NCBI GenBank assembly: GCA_903854805.1
Contig: CAINXK010000506.1
Span: 1-13,727 of the forward strand
Direction of reading: 5' to 3'
Length of the DNA: 13,727 bases
Source: an uncultured Anaerolineae bacterium
Lineage (GTDB): Bacteria; Chloroflexota; Anaerolineae; Anaerolineales; Villigracilaceae
Shown: piece after piece, positions 6,923 through 13,500 of the stretch
How positions within the stretch are numbered: the stretch's first letter is position 1
Layout: each line of letters starts with the position of its first letter
Position numbers and translations under genes: made by a program
Notes under the pieces: generated by a model
Told to the model about the DNA's origin: nothing
Database searches by the model: none
The model's input: the letters and a program-made list of their open reading frames with translations, nothing else

Positions 6923-8392
6923 TCAGTTCTGGGGCAAGTCGAGGCAGTTGCCAGAGCCCTGAATGACGCTGTGATTTGCGTTGGCAACCAGGGCGCACAT
7001 TTTCGAGGCGCCTGCGGGGGTCTGGTTGATATTGAATTTATTGTATGGGCGCGGTCCATCGTACACGATCCAGGGTCCATTCCCGGGTTTTCCAGCCTGT
7101 TCGGGCGAGACGGTGTCAAAAAAGAAGTGAATGTGAGTCCAGGGTAGGTGTTCGGTGAAGCCAATTGTCTCGTATTGGACTTCGTACTGTCCACCTCGGC
7201 GGGATATATTGAGAATCCGTACATAATATACGGGCAGCGTGGCGGTTGGTTCGATCAGAATTGGGTTATTGGCAGGCTGTTCCGCGCCCGCGGCTGTTGC
7301 GGCCGGCAGGCTGGTGGCTGCCGTTTTTGGGGCTGGTGAGGCGGCCTGTCGGGAAAGCAAGAAAATTCCAATTGCCGCCAACGTCACGACAAACACCAGG
7401 GCAGCTGCGCCCAGACCAAGCACCCAGAGCCAGGGACTTGATTTCGCGCTTGTCCGAGGTTCGGATGACGGCGTGTAGCCACGGGCAGGCTCGGAAAAAT
7501 GGGCGCTGGAGTTGGTTGGTTCTGGCGCCGATTGCGATGATGGCTGCATTTCCTTGAGCGCATTCTTCAGCGCTGCCGCCATTTCAGCGGCAGTCTGGTA
7601 GCGTTTATTGCGATCTTTTTGCAGCGCTTTGAGCAGGATGTTGACCAGTGCCGGGGATAGATCGGCCCGCAAACTACGCGGGTCTGGCACCGGGTCGTTC
7701 AAATGCATCATCATCAGTGTCAGAGTCGAATCGGCCTGGAAAGGTGTGGCTCCGCTGAACATTTCGTAGAGAGTGATGCCCAGCGAATAAATATCCGAGC
7801 GCTGGTCGGCTGGCTCTGAGCGGATTACTTCGGGCGATATATAGCGGGCTGTGCCCAGCACCGCGCCGGTGGCAGTATGGCTCGAGCCTCCCACGATCTT
7901 GACGATGCCGAAATCCATTAAAATGGCCTGGCCCTCTTCGTTGAGCATGATGTTGGCAGGTTTGATGTCGCGGTGAATGATGCCACGCTGGTGAGCGTAT
8001 GTGAGCGCTGCACAAATATTCAGCGTATATTGGATGGCATCTTCAATGGGAAGTTTTTTGCCCTGGCTTGACAGGTTCTGCATCCGGTCGAAGAGTGTTT
8101 CGCCGCGCAGGTATTCCAACACCATGTAATGCACATCTGCATCTGAATTAAAGTCGTAGACCTGGACAATATTGTGATGGCGCAAGGAAGCGATTGCGGC
8201 GGCTTCTTCCTCAAAGCGTTCGATAAATTGTTTATCTCCAGAAAGATGTGAATGGATGAGTTTGATGGCGACGGTGCGTTTCAGGTTTGGATCATTGGCC
8301 CGGTATACCGCCGACATGCCTCCCTGGCCGAGTAAGGCTTCGATCACGTAACGTCCGTTTAGTGTTTGTCCGATCCAGGATGGTTGCGACAT
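6923..8392 (-). CDS. Transmembrane Ser/Thr protein kinase (PknB-like catalytic domain)
   Basis: A 489-residue eukaryotic-type kinase. The cytoplasmic kinase domain (about 14-280) has every catalytic element: Gly loop LGQGGMSAVY (21-30), VAIK Lys44, HRDIKPAN with Asp142, Lys144 and Asn147, DFG 160-162, and SPE 186-188. Ser/Thr at 170, 171, 173, 175 and 181 could be activation-loop phosphosites. A Pro/Ser-rich juxtamembrane stretch (282-319) precedes one membrane helix (about 320-348), then a Thr/Ala/Pro linker and an outer domain of about 100 residues (388-489) containing THIHFFFDTV and two Cys (466, 483). This outer domain is not PASTA; I do not recognise a named family. The start is supported by AAGGA at 8402-8406. 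It is first in the probable operon kinase, SH3 lipoprotein, SPFH, SPFH, where it would read an outside signal. Confidence 0.95.
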   Translation of the reverse strand: MSQPSWIGQTLNGRYVIEALLGQGGMSAVYRANDPNLKRTVAIKLIHSHLSGDKQFIERFEEEAAAIASLRHHNIVQVYDFNSDADVHYMVLEYLRGETLFDRMQNLSSQGKKLPIEDAIQYTLNICAALTYAHQRGIIHRDIKPANIMLNEEGQAILMDFGIVKIVGGSSHTATGAVLGTARYISPEVIRSEPADQRSDIYSLGITLYEMFSGATPFQADSTLTLMMMHLNDPVPDPRSLRADLSPALVNILLKALQKDRNKRYQTAAEMAAALKNALKEMQPSSQSAPEPTNSSAHFSEPARGYTPSSEPRTSAKSSPWLWVLGLGAAALVFVVTLAAIGIFLLSRQAASPAPKTAATSLPAATAAGAEQPANNPILIEPTATLPVYYVRILNISRRGGQYEVQYETIGFTEHLPWTHIHFFFDTVSPEQAGKPGNGPWIVYDGPRPYNKFNINQTPAGASKMCALVANANHSVIQGSGNCLDLPQN

Positions 8393-8505
8393 GGTTATAG
8401 GTCCTTGCTAGTTCGAACTCGGCTATGACTAAGGTTTGCCTGATTTTAATATGAAGCTAAAAAATATTCAGGCTATACAGAATAATATCAGATAACACTG
8501 CTCTA

Positions 8506-8511
8506 ATTATA
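8506..8511 (-). promoter_or_regulatory. Candidate -10 box for kinase operon
   Basis: A perfect TATAAT lies on the minus strand about 115 bases before the kinase start, inside an AT-rich stretch (8440-8520). No good TTGACA-like -35 is seen at the usual spacing, so the call rests on the hexamer and its position alone. The same bases include TATACT on the plus strand, so a divergent start is also possible. Confidence 0.25.
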
Positions 8512-8587
8512 CTCAAAAGCGGCTGTATTATGGCGTTGAGTAAATCTCTGCATATTTTATGCCTGGGTCGACTCGCTGTTGGATGAA

Positions 8588-8657
8588 GCAGCATTCAAAT
8601 AGAAGGAATTTATGGTTCTCCCCAGATTCGTGGGGGAAAAATATTAATTTATGCTGC
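8588..8657 (+). other. Long stem-loop in divergent intergenic region
   Basis: GCAGCAT (8588-8594) pairs with ATGCTGC (8651-8657), extended after a two-base bulge by AAAT (8597-8600) with ATTT (8647-8650). Inside sits a second hairpin with TCCCC (8619-8623) opposite a five-G run (8632-8636). The enclosing 8393-9034 gap has no convincing coding sequence. Together with the hairpin at 8756-8785 and the terminator at 8969-9007 it may belong to a structured RNA or leader. Confidence 0.4.
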
Positions 8658-8755
8658 TCGTGGCTTGTGCTTAACACGCACCGGGTTTGCAGGGACGATT
8701 GTGGGTGTTTTTCATTACGAATAAGTGCCGAATGGATGAATGACAGGCAGTTTCT

Positions 8756-8785
8756 TTGGAAAATAGCGCGCAAAAGCGCTGCCAA
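8756..8785 (+). other. Nested hairpin in intergenic region
   Basis: TTGG (8756-8759) pairs with CCAA (8782-8785), enclosing AGCGC (8765-8769) paired with GCGCT (8776-8780). An alternative GGCAG (8746-8750) to CTGCC (8779-8783) pairing competes with it. It is one of several structures between the kinase operon and the next plus-strand gene. Confidence 0.3.
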
Positions 8786-8968
8786 AAACTCGTGTGGTGC
8801 GGCATGGTGGCATGAGTGGCTGCCGCCTCCGCCAGGATCATGTGGAGCGAGAGCGGCCCATTCCAGCCCAGACCCCCTCATTTCGCTGCCAGCAGCGCAT
8901 ATTTTCTACAAGAAACCCCGTTGAAAGCCAGTAGATACAAATCCTGGCATTTTCCGAAACTTTGAACT

Positions 8969-9007
8969 ACACCCGTTTTCAAACTGTTCAACAACGGGTG
9001 TTCTTTT
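8969..9007 (+). terminator. Rho-independent terminator with no gene upstream
   Basis: ACACCCGTT (8969-8977) pairs exactly with AACGGGTGT (8993-9001), followed at once by TTCTTTT. This is a good intrinsic terminator on the plus strand, but the nearest upstream gene is divergent. It sits 28 bases before the small membrane protein gene, so it either ends a small RNA from 8393-8968 or acts as a leader attenuator. TTTGAA (8961-8966) can also pair with TTCAAA (8978-8983), enclosing the 5' arm of the terminator in its loop, a possible competing fold. Confidence 0.55.
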
Positions 9008-9021
9008 CCATTAAATACCGT

Positions 9022-9027
9022 TAGAAT
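9022..9027 (+). promoter_or_regulatory. Candidate -10 box for a leaderless transcript
   Basis: TAGAAT fits the TANNNT pattern and ends seven bases before the ATG at 9035, so transcription would begin at or next to the start codon. No ribosome binding site precedes that ATG, which agrees with a leaderless message. No clear -35 element is visible. Confidence 0.3.
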
Positions 9028-9034
9028 AGACTAT

Positions 9035-9262
9035 ATGATAACAAAGTCATGGACTATGCTGTTGCCAATCATTTTTGTCTGGTTGATCTCTGGCCTGGCG
9101 GGAATATCTTTTTTGCGCCAGGCCCTTCGAGAGAATTCGCGCCCGCCCTTGCGTGGTTGGCGCGGCATGCTGCGCGAGCTGCGCTACCGGCTGAATTTTG
9201 CGGCCGGCATTGGGCTGATCCTGTTTGTTATCTCTGGCATGGTCTGGGTGTTTTCAAATTAG
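9035..9262 (+). CDS. Small two-helix membrane protein, unknown function
   Basis: A 75-residue hypothetical protein with two hydrophobic segments, about residues 8-26 and 54-72, and a basic Arg-rich loop between them (FLRQALRENSRPPLRGWRGMLRELRYR). The positive-inside rule would put the loop in the cytoplasm and both ends outside. I do not recognise the family. Codon use matches the neighbouring genes (many GC-ending Leu, Arg and Ala codons), which supports real coding. Neither the ATG at 9035 nor the next one at 9056 has a ribosome binding site; a TAGAAT box close upstream suggests leaderless expression from 9035. It lies 55 bases before the S41 protease gene and may be co-expressed with it. 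Confidence 0.65.
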   Translation: MITKSWTMLLPIIFVWLISGLAGISFLRQALRENSRPPLRGWRGMLRELRYRLNFAAGIGLILFVISGMVWVFSN

Positions 9263-9302
9263 GCTTGAGTCGGGTTGAGTGTTATTTGTGTATGTACCAT
9301 TC

Positions 9303-9310
9303 AGAAGGAA
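9303..9310 (+). promoter_or_regulatory. Ribosome binding site fixing the S41 protein start
   Basis: AGAAGGAA lies seven bases before the ATG at 9318. It favours that start over the in-frame ATG at 9279, which lacks such a site and would add thirteen residues ahead of the signal sequence. Confidence 0.65.
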
Positions 9311-9317
9311 TGTGAAA

Positions 9318-10790
9318 ATGTTTAACCGTATTGCTCAAGATCAATCAGCACGCCAACAAAAATTTCATTCTGCCCCAGTTAGATTAGCCGGTTTGGTTGT
9401 GCTGGTCTTGTTGAGCCTGTCTTGCAATTTTGTGATGCAGGCTTTTCAACCTCCGACACCAACCCCAACGATTACGCCCAGCCCGCTGCCAACCCTGACC
9501 GCGACCAGCACGGTCACGCCTTTGCCCTCGGCCACTCCGCTCAGCGCAGATCTGTACATTCCGAGTAGCTGCCAGGGAATCCCGGCAGCCACCATTTCGC
9601 CTGAGAATATTAACCCTGTGCCCACTCCACAGCTGGATCCGAACCCGGTCATATCGAAAGATGTGCAGCTGCGAGTGTTTGACCAGCTGACCGGCACGAT
9701 CAAACGGGTCTATCTTTACCCCGATTTTAATGGAATTGATTGGGCTGGGTTGGTATCCAAAACCCGCAGCAGCGTGAAAGCGGGTCTTTCCACCGAAGAA
9801 TTTTATACCGAGATGGGCAAGCTGGTCACAGCCCTGGGCGATGAACACTCTTCCTATCAGTCGCCAAGCGATGTGGCGCAGTTGGATGCCGAGCTTTCAG
9901 GGCATAGTGATTTTGTGGGGGTTGGCATTATGTTTGATCCGATTCTAGATAAAAAACGGATTGCCATCCTGGCGGTTTTCCCCGATTCACCGGCAGAACA
10001 CGCTGGCCTGAAAGCGCACGACAGCATTTTGAAGGTGGATGGCATGCCCGTGATCGAGAATGGGCTGGTTTCAATCTGGCGCGTGCGCGGTCCGCAATGC
10101 AGCGCGGCGGTGCTGACGGTTCAATCTCCGGGGGGAAACCCGCGTGAGGTTATGTTGATCCGTAACCGGATCACATCTGCCGTGGCAGTGGATGCGCGCC
10201 TGGTTAATACTCAAAATGGCTCGCGGATTGGATACATCTTTTTGCCGTCATTTTTTGATGAGACCATTCCCGGGCAGGTACGCAAAGCGCTTGAAGACTT
10301 TGGTCAGCTGGATGGTCTGATCATCGATAACCGCCAGAATACCGGTGGGTCGAGTGGCGTGGTCGAGCCCATTCTGAGCTTTTTTACGCATGGTAACCTG
10401 GGCAGTATGGTTTCACGCAGCGGTAAAAACCCTCTGGCTGTCAGGGCGGACCCGATCAATAATTCGCAGGATGTACCCCTGGTTGTACTGGTTGGGGAGG
10501 GCACAGTCAGTTTTGGGGAAATATTCTCGGGTATCCTGCAGGATATTGGCAGAGCCAAGATCGCTGGTCAGACCAGCCTGGGAAATGTAGAAATCCTGAA
10601 TCAGTATTTATTTACCGATGGCTCGCGCGCCTGGATCGCTGAAGAACGTTTTGACCCGCCTGTTTCGCATGCCAATTGGGAAAAAGACGGTATTCGCACG
10701 GACCTGGACGGATATGCTGATTGGGATACGTATACTTTTGAAACCGACCCGGGCATTGCTGCGGCCCTGCAACTTCTGGGGCAAAAATAG
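9318..10790 (+). CDS. S41-family (C-terminal processing) protease-like lipoprotein
   Basis: A 490-residue exported protein. The N-terminus has a basic region, a hydrophobic core (about 21-35) and Cys36 in LSLSC, an imperfect lipobox, then a Thr/Pro-rich stalk (45-75). A helical region with LGDEHSSYQSP (173-183, the S41 N-terminal signature) leads to a PDZ-like domain (about 197-280) and the S41 catalytic domain (about 300-470) with DGLIIDNRQNTGG and a TVSFGEIFSGILQDIGRA block. By alignment with E. coli Tsp/Prc, Ser398 matches the nucleophile and Asp409 a conserved acid, but the position of the general-base Lys is Asn423 in TSLGNVEI. It may use another base, as some S41 subfamilies do, or be a binding protein. 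The ATG at 9318 is chosen over 9279 because of its ribosome site. The DUF4037 gene follows after 23 bases. Confidence 0.92.
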   Translation: MFNRIAQDQSARQQKFHSAPVRLAGLVVLVLLSLSCNFVMQAFQPPTPTPTITPSPLPTLTATSTVTPLPSATPLSADLYIPSSCQGIPAATISPENINPVPTPQLDPNPVISKDVQLRVFDQLTGTIKRVYLYPDFNGIDWAGLVSKTRSSVKAGLSTEEFYTEMGKLVTALGDEHSSYQSPSDVAQLDAELSGHSDFVGVGIMFDPILDKKRIAILAVFPDSPAEHAGLKAHDSILKVDGMPVIENGLVSIWRVRGPQCSAAVLTVQSPGGNPREVMLIRNRITSAVAVDARLVNTQNGSRIGYIFLPSFFDETIPGQVRKALEDFGQLDGLIIDNRQNTGGSSGVVEPILSFFTHGNLGSMVSRSGKNPLAVRADPINNSQDVPLVVLVGEGTVSFGEIFSGILQDIGRAKIAGQTSLGNVEILNQYLFTDGSRAWIAEERFDPPVSHANWEKDGIRTDLDGYADWDTYTFETDPGIAAALQLLGQK

Positions 10791-10813
10791 AGCAGGACCC
10801 TGGCCTGGAACCC

Positions 10814-11911
10814 ATGCCAACTTTTATGCCCGGTCTAGAGCTTGCGGAACGCTACTATCAGGGCCTGGTGCAGCCGCTGCTCCGGACGCATTTTCCGGGC
10901 TTACGTTACGCCGCGGCGTTGATTGGTTACGGCAGCGAGGTACTCGGCTTCGACACGCCCATGTCGATGGACCACGCCTGGGCGCCGCGTATGCAGCTCT
11001 TCCTGGCCCAGGACGAAACTGGGCAGGCGTCTGGCGTGGATGAAATGCTTAAACGGAATTTGCCAGCCACCTTTCTCGGATTCCCGCTCGGCACTCAAGC
11101 TTCGCTGGATGAACCCGGTGTCTTCTTTATGGCAGAAGATACGCGCGCGGGTGATGTGGCCCACAAGGTGCAGGTAACCAACCTGCGCGATTTTATCCTG
11201 GAAGAGCTGGATTGGGACCTGCGCTTGGAGCTGGAGCCGGCGGATTGGCTGAGCTTCTCTTCGCAGGCGTTGCTGACGATCACAGCTGGGCGGGTCTTTT
11301 TTGACAATGCCGGTGAGCTGAGCGCGCTGCGCCAGAAGCTGGCTTTTTACCCGCGTGAAATTTGGCTGTACCTGCTGGCCTGTGGCTGGGACCGCATTGG
11401 GCAGGAAGATGCCCTGATGCAGCGTGCCGGGCTGGTTGGTGACGAAAGCGGTTCGGCCATCATCGCTTCGCGCCTGGTGCGCGACAGCATGTCACTGTGC
11501 TTTTTGATGGAGAGCCGCTATGCGCCTTACCCCAAGTGGTTTGGGAGCGCTTTCAAAAACCTGGAGTGCGCCCCAGAATTATCTCCACTGCTCTGGCAAG
11601 CGCAGATCGCGGCAACCTGGCCCGAGCGTGCCCGGGCAATTGGTTCGGTTTGTGAGCTGCTGGTGCGCAAACACAACACCCTCAAGCTGACAGAACCACA
11701 GCCTGAAAGGCTCACTGCGTTCCACGGGCGACCCTTTCAGGTTATCAAGGCCGAATTGATTTCTGGCGCCATTTTGAAAGGCATAACAGACCCCGAGATT
11801 TGCCGGATTGCCCAAAAAGGTCCACTGGGCAGCCTGGACCAGTTCAGCGATAGCAGCATCCTGCGCTCAGATCCGCGCTGGCGCCAGGCCATCAAGCATC
11901 TATACACCTGA
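10814..11911 (+). CDS. DUF4037 nucleotidyltransferase-like protein
   Basis: A 365-residue cytoplasmic protein resembling DUF4037 proteins, which have a nucleotidyltransferase-like N-terminus. The segment GYGSEVLGFDTPMSMDHAW (38-56) contains the Gly-Ser pair and the acidic residues (Asp47, Asp53) expected of that fold. The helical DUF4037 region runs from about 179 to 250 (YPREIWLYLLACGWDRIGQE through KWFGSAFKNLE), similar in style to the C-terminal helices of aminoglycoside-type nucleotidyltransferases. The natural substrate is unknown. The start at 10814 lacks a strong ribosome site; the ATG at 10826 is an alternative. Gaps of 23 bases before and 24 after place it inside the plus-strand gene row, so it is probably translated from a shared message. 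Confidence 0.85.
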   Translation: MPTFMPGLELAERYYQGLVQPLLRTHFPGLRYAAALIGYGSEVLGFDTPMSMDHAWAPRMQLFLAQDETGQASGVDEMLKRNLPATFLGFPLGTQASLDEPGVFFMAEDTRAGDVAHKVQVTNLRDFILEELDWDLRLELEPADWLSFSSQALLTITAGRVFFDNAGELSALRQKLAFYPREIWLYLLACGWDRIGQEDALMQRAGLVGDESGSAIIASRLVRDSMSLCFLMESRYAPYPKWFGSAFKNLECAPELSPLLWQAQIAATWPERARAIGSVCELLVRKHNTLKLTEPQPERLTAFHGRPFQVIKAELISGAILKGITDPEICRIAQKGPLGSLDQFSDSSILRSDPRWRQAIKHLYT

Positions 11912-11935
11912 TAATCTGAGCCCTGGAGCTAATTC

Positions 11936-12412
11936 ATGAGCACCCAAAAAGCATTTCAAGATTACTATCCGGAAAATGTGGCGCATTGTTATGGCTGTGG
12001 CAGCCTGAACGAGCTTGGTCACCAGATCAAGACCTTTTGGGATGGGGATGAAACCGTCACACATTTTCAGCCGCAGCCCTACCACACGGCCATTCCGGGC
12101 TATGTCTATGGTGGACTGCTGGCTTCGCTGATCGACTGTCACTGCACCGGCAGCGCGGCTGCGGCCATGTACCGCGCTGAAGGGCGCGAGATGGACAGCC
12201 TGCCGGTTCTGCGTTTTGTGACGGCCTCTTTGCATGTCGATTATCTCAAGCCAACCCCCATTGATGTTGTCCTGGAGATCCGTGGGAAGGTCAAGCAGAT
12301 CAAGGGTCGCAAGGTGATTGTTGAAGCCAGCATTCATGCCAGGGGCCAGGTTACTGTGCGCGCAGAGGTTGTGGCTGTGCAGATGCCGGAAAATTTCCTG
12401 ATACAGGCTTGA
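11936..12412 (+). CDS. PaaI-type hotdog-fold thioesterase
   Basis: A 158-residue hotdog-fold protein of the PaaI/4HBT group, expected to hydrolyse acyl-CoA thioesters as a dimer or tetramer. An N-terminal CYGCG (18-22), often seen in this branch, precedes the active-site helix PGYVYGGLLASLIDCH (54-69), in which Asp67 is the likely catalytic acid. Tyr58 sits where many relatives have His before the Gly-Gly pair. The strands LRFVTASLHVDYLKPTP and KVIVEASIHARG complete the fold. Length is normal for the family. GGAG at 11925-11928 supports the ATG at 11936. Neighbour gaps are 24 and 31 bases. The substrate cannot be told from sequence, and nothing nearby marks a particular degradation pathway. 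Confidence 0.9.
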   Translation: MSTQKAFQDYYPENVAHCYGCGSLNELGHQIKTFWDGDETVTHFQPQPYHTAIPGYVYGGLLASLIDCHCTGSAAAAMYRAEGREMDSLPVLRFVTASLHVDYLKPTPIDVVLEIRGKVKQIKGRKVIVEASIHARGQVTVRAEVVAVQMPENFLIQA

Positions 12413-12443
12413 TGCCAGATTGATTAGCGAGACGCAGACCAAT

Positions 12444-13316
12444 ATGACCGAATCCATCGAGCTCCCCAAGGAAGTGTTGGACGCTTATCGCGCCCGCAGT
12501 TTTCATCTCCCGCCTGCCGCACGCATCCAAAACCCTGACCAGGCTCTGGATTGGGTTAATACGCGCGGATTTGCTTATTTCTGGCCGATCAAAGGCATTA
12601 ACATGCCCAGCCTGTGGGTGACCGTGGCTGGAGATCGCCCGGTGGCGGATACCCACGATGATCCTGGTCACATCACCTGGGGTTGGAAAGATTCCGCGTT
12701 GGGTAAACGCCGCTGGTATTATGCCAAGATGCTGCGCAAAAAGGCCACGCTGATCTCGCTTGAAACCGCGCCCTATTTTTATGCCCTGACCGAAAATTAT
12801 GGTTCGCCCGAAGAAGATCATCTGATCATGTATGAGCAGGGCCGCCTGACCCTGGCAGCCAAATTGGTGTATGAAGCACTGTTGAAGGAAGGTGCGCTCA
12901 ATACCATTGATCTGCGTAAGGCGGCCCGGCTGACCAGCAAGCAGAGTGACTCTGAGTTCACCCGGGCGCTGGAAGTGCTGCAAGCGGATATGAAGGTCCT
13001 GCCGGTGGGGGTGGCCGAGGCCGGCGCCTGGAAGTATGCTTTCATATATGATCTTGTGCCGCATCATTACCCCGATCTGCCGGAAAAAGCCCGTATGATT
13101 GGCGAGGCGCAAGCACGCGAGAAATTAGCAAGCCTGTTTTTTCGTTCGTTGGGCGCTGCCCAAGCTCGCGATCTGCAGAGGCTGTTCGGATGGAGCCCGG
13201 AGCTTACCAATCGCACGCTCAAGCGCCTGGTGGAGGTGGGTTTGTTGACTGCCGGGCTGACTTTCCCTGATCTGCCGGGTGCATACCTGGCGCTTTCTGA
13301 GCTCAGCGCGGGTTAG
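12444..13316 (+). CDS. AlkZ-related winged-helix protein
   Basis: A 290-residue protein resembling AlkZ-related (YcaQ-like) winged-helix proteins. AlkZ enzymes are DNA glycosylases that unhook interstrand crosslinks. Conserved-looking stretches are RGFAYFWPIKGINMPSLW (about 42-59), DDPGHITWGWKDS (about 73-85), KRRWYYAKMLRKKA, and a winged-helix part with YEQGRLTLAAKLVYEALL and LRKAARL. A second helical repeat near the C-terminus (about 220-265, ARDLQRLFGW and LKRLVEVGLL) looks like another winged helix. I cannot find the QxQ catalytic motif of true AlkZ, so glycosylase activity is doubtful; DNA binding is plausible. The ATG at 12444 is preferred to an in-frame TTG at 12420, though neither has a strong ribosome site. 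It ends the gene row; the dispersed repeat follows within about 60 bases. Confidence 0.75.
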   Translation: MTESIELPKEVLDAYRARSFHLPPAARIQNPDQALDWVNTRGFAYFWPIKGINMPSLWVTVAGDRPVADTHDDPGHITWGWKDSALGKRRWYYAKMLRKKATLISLETAPYFYALTENYGSPEEDHLIMYEQGRLTLAAKLVYEALLKEGALNTIDLRKAARLTSKQSDSEFTRALEVLQADMKVLPVGVAEAGAWKYAFIYDLVPHHYPDLPEKARMIGEAQAREKLASLFFRSLGAAQARDLQRLFGWSPELTNRTLKRLVEVGLLTAGLTFPDLPGAYLALSELSAG

Positions 13317-13422
13317 CAGGTCCGACCGCCTCCATCTGCAAACTGAACTGCTGTTCGAGATAGTTTTTGTATTACCTCACGGGGTGCCAGTTTGGGCTTG
13401 CCCCGAAAACCCATCCCCCCTG

Positions 13423-13462
13423 CCCCCTTCCCAAAAACGGGAAGGGGGTGAAGGCTTTTTTT
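13423..13462 (+). terminator. G/C hairpin with T7 run in right repeat (candidate terminator)
   Basis: CCCCCTTCCC (13423-13432) pairs perfectly with GGGAAGGGGG (13439-13448) around AAAAAC. After seven bases comes a run of seven T (13456-13462). It follows the plus-strand gene row and could end its transcription, although the stem-to-T distance is longer than ideal. Confidence 0.4.
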
Positions 13463-13500
13463 GTGGAGTTTTGTGCCAGGAACAGGCACAAAAACTCCAC
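13463..13500 (+). repeat. Inverted repeat present only in the right copy
   Basis: GTGGAGTTTTGTGCC (13463-13477) pairs with GGCACAAAAACTCCAC (13485-13500), about fifteen base pairs with one bulged A and a seven-base loop. The left repeat copy lacks this segment. Its right arm matches the AGGCGCAAAACTCCACTAGC junction between tandem units, so it may be a unit junction folded against an inverted copy. Confidence 0.7.

Noticed and set aside
8559..8924. Plus-strand open frame of 121 codons and overlapping minus-strand frame in the 8393-9034 gap
   Set aside because: Both translations are rich in Cys, Trp, His and Pro with no domain-like pattern, have no ribosome site and overlap strong hairpins.
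9279..9317. Upstream ATG for the S41 gene
   Set aside because: It lacks a ribosome site, while AGAAGGAA precedes the ATG at 9318 at good spacing and gives a normal signal peptide.
12420..12443. TTG start for the AlkZ-related gene
   Set aside because: Only eight bases after the thioesterase stop, with no clear ribosome site; the ATG at 12444 gives a family-like start.
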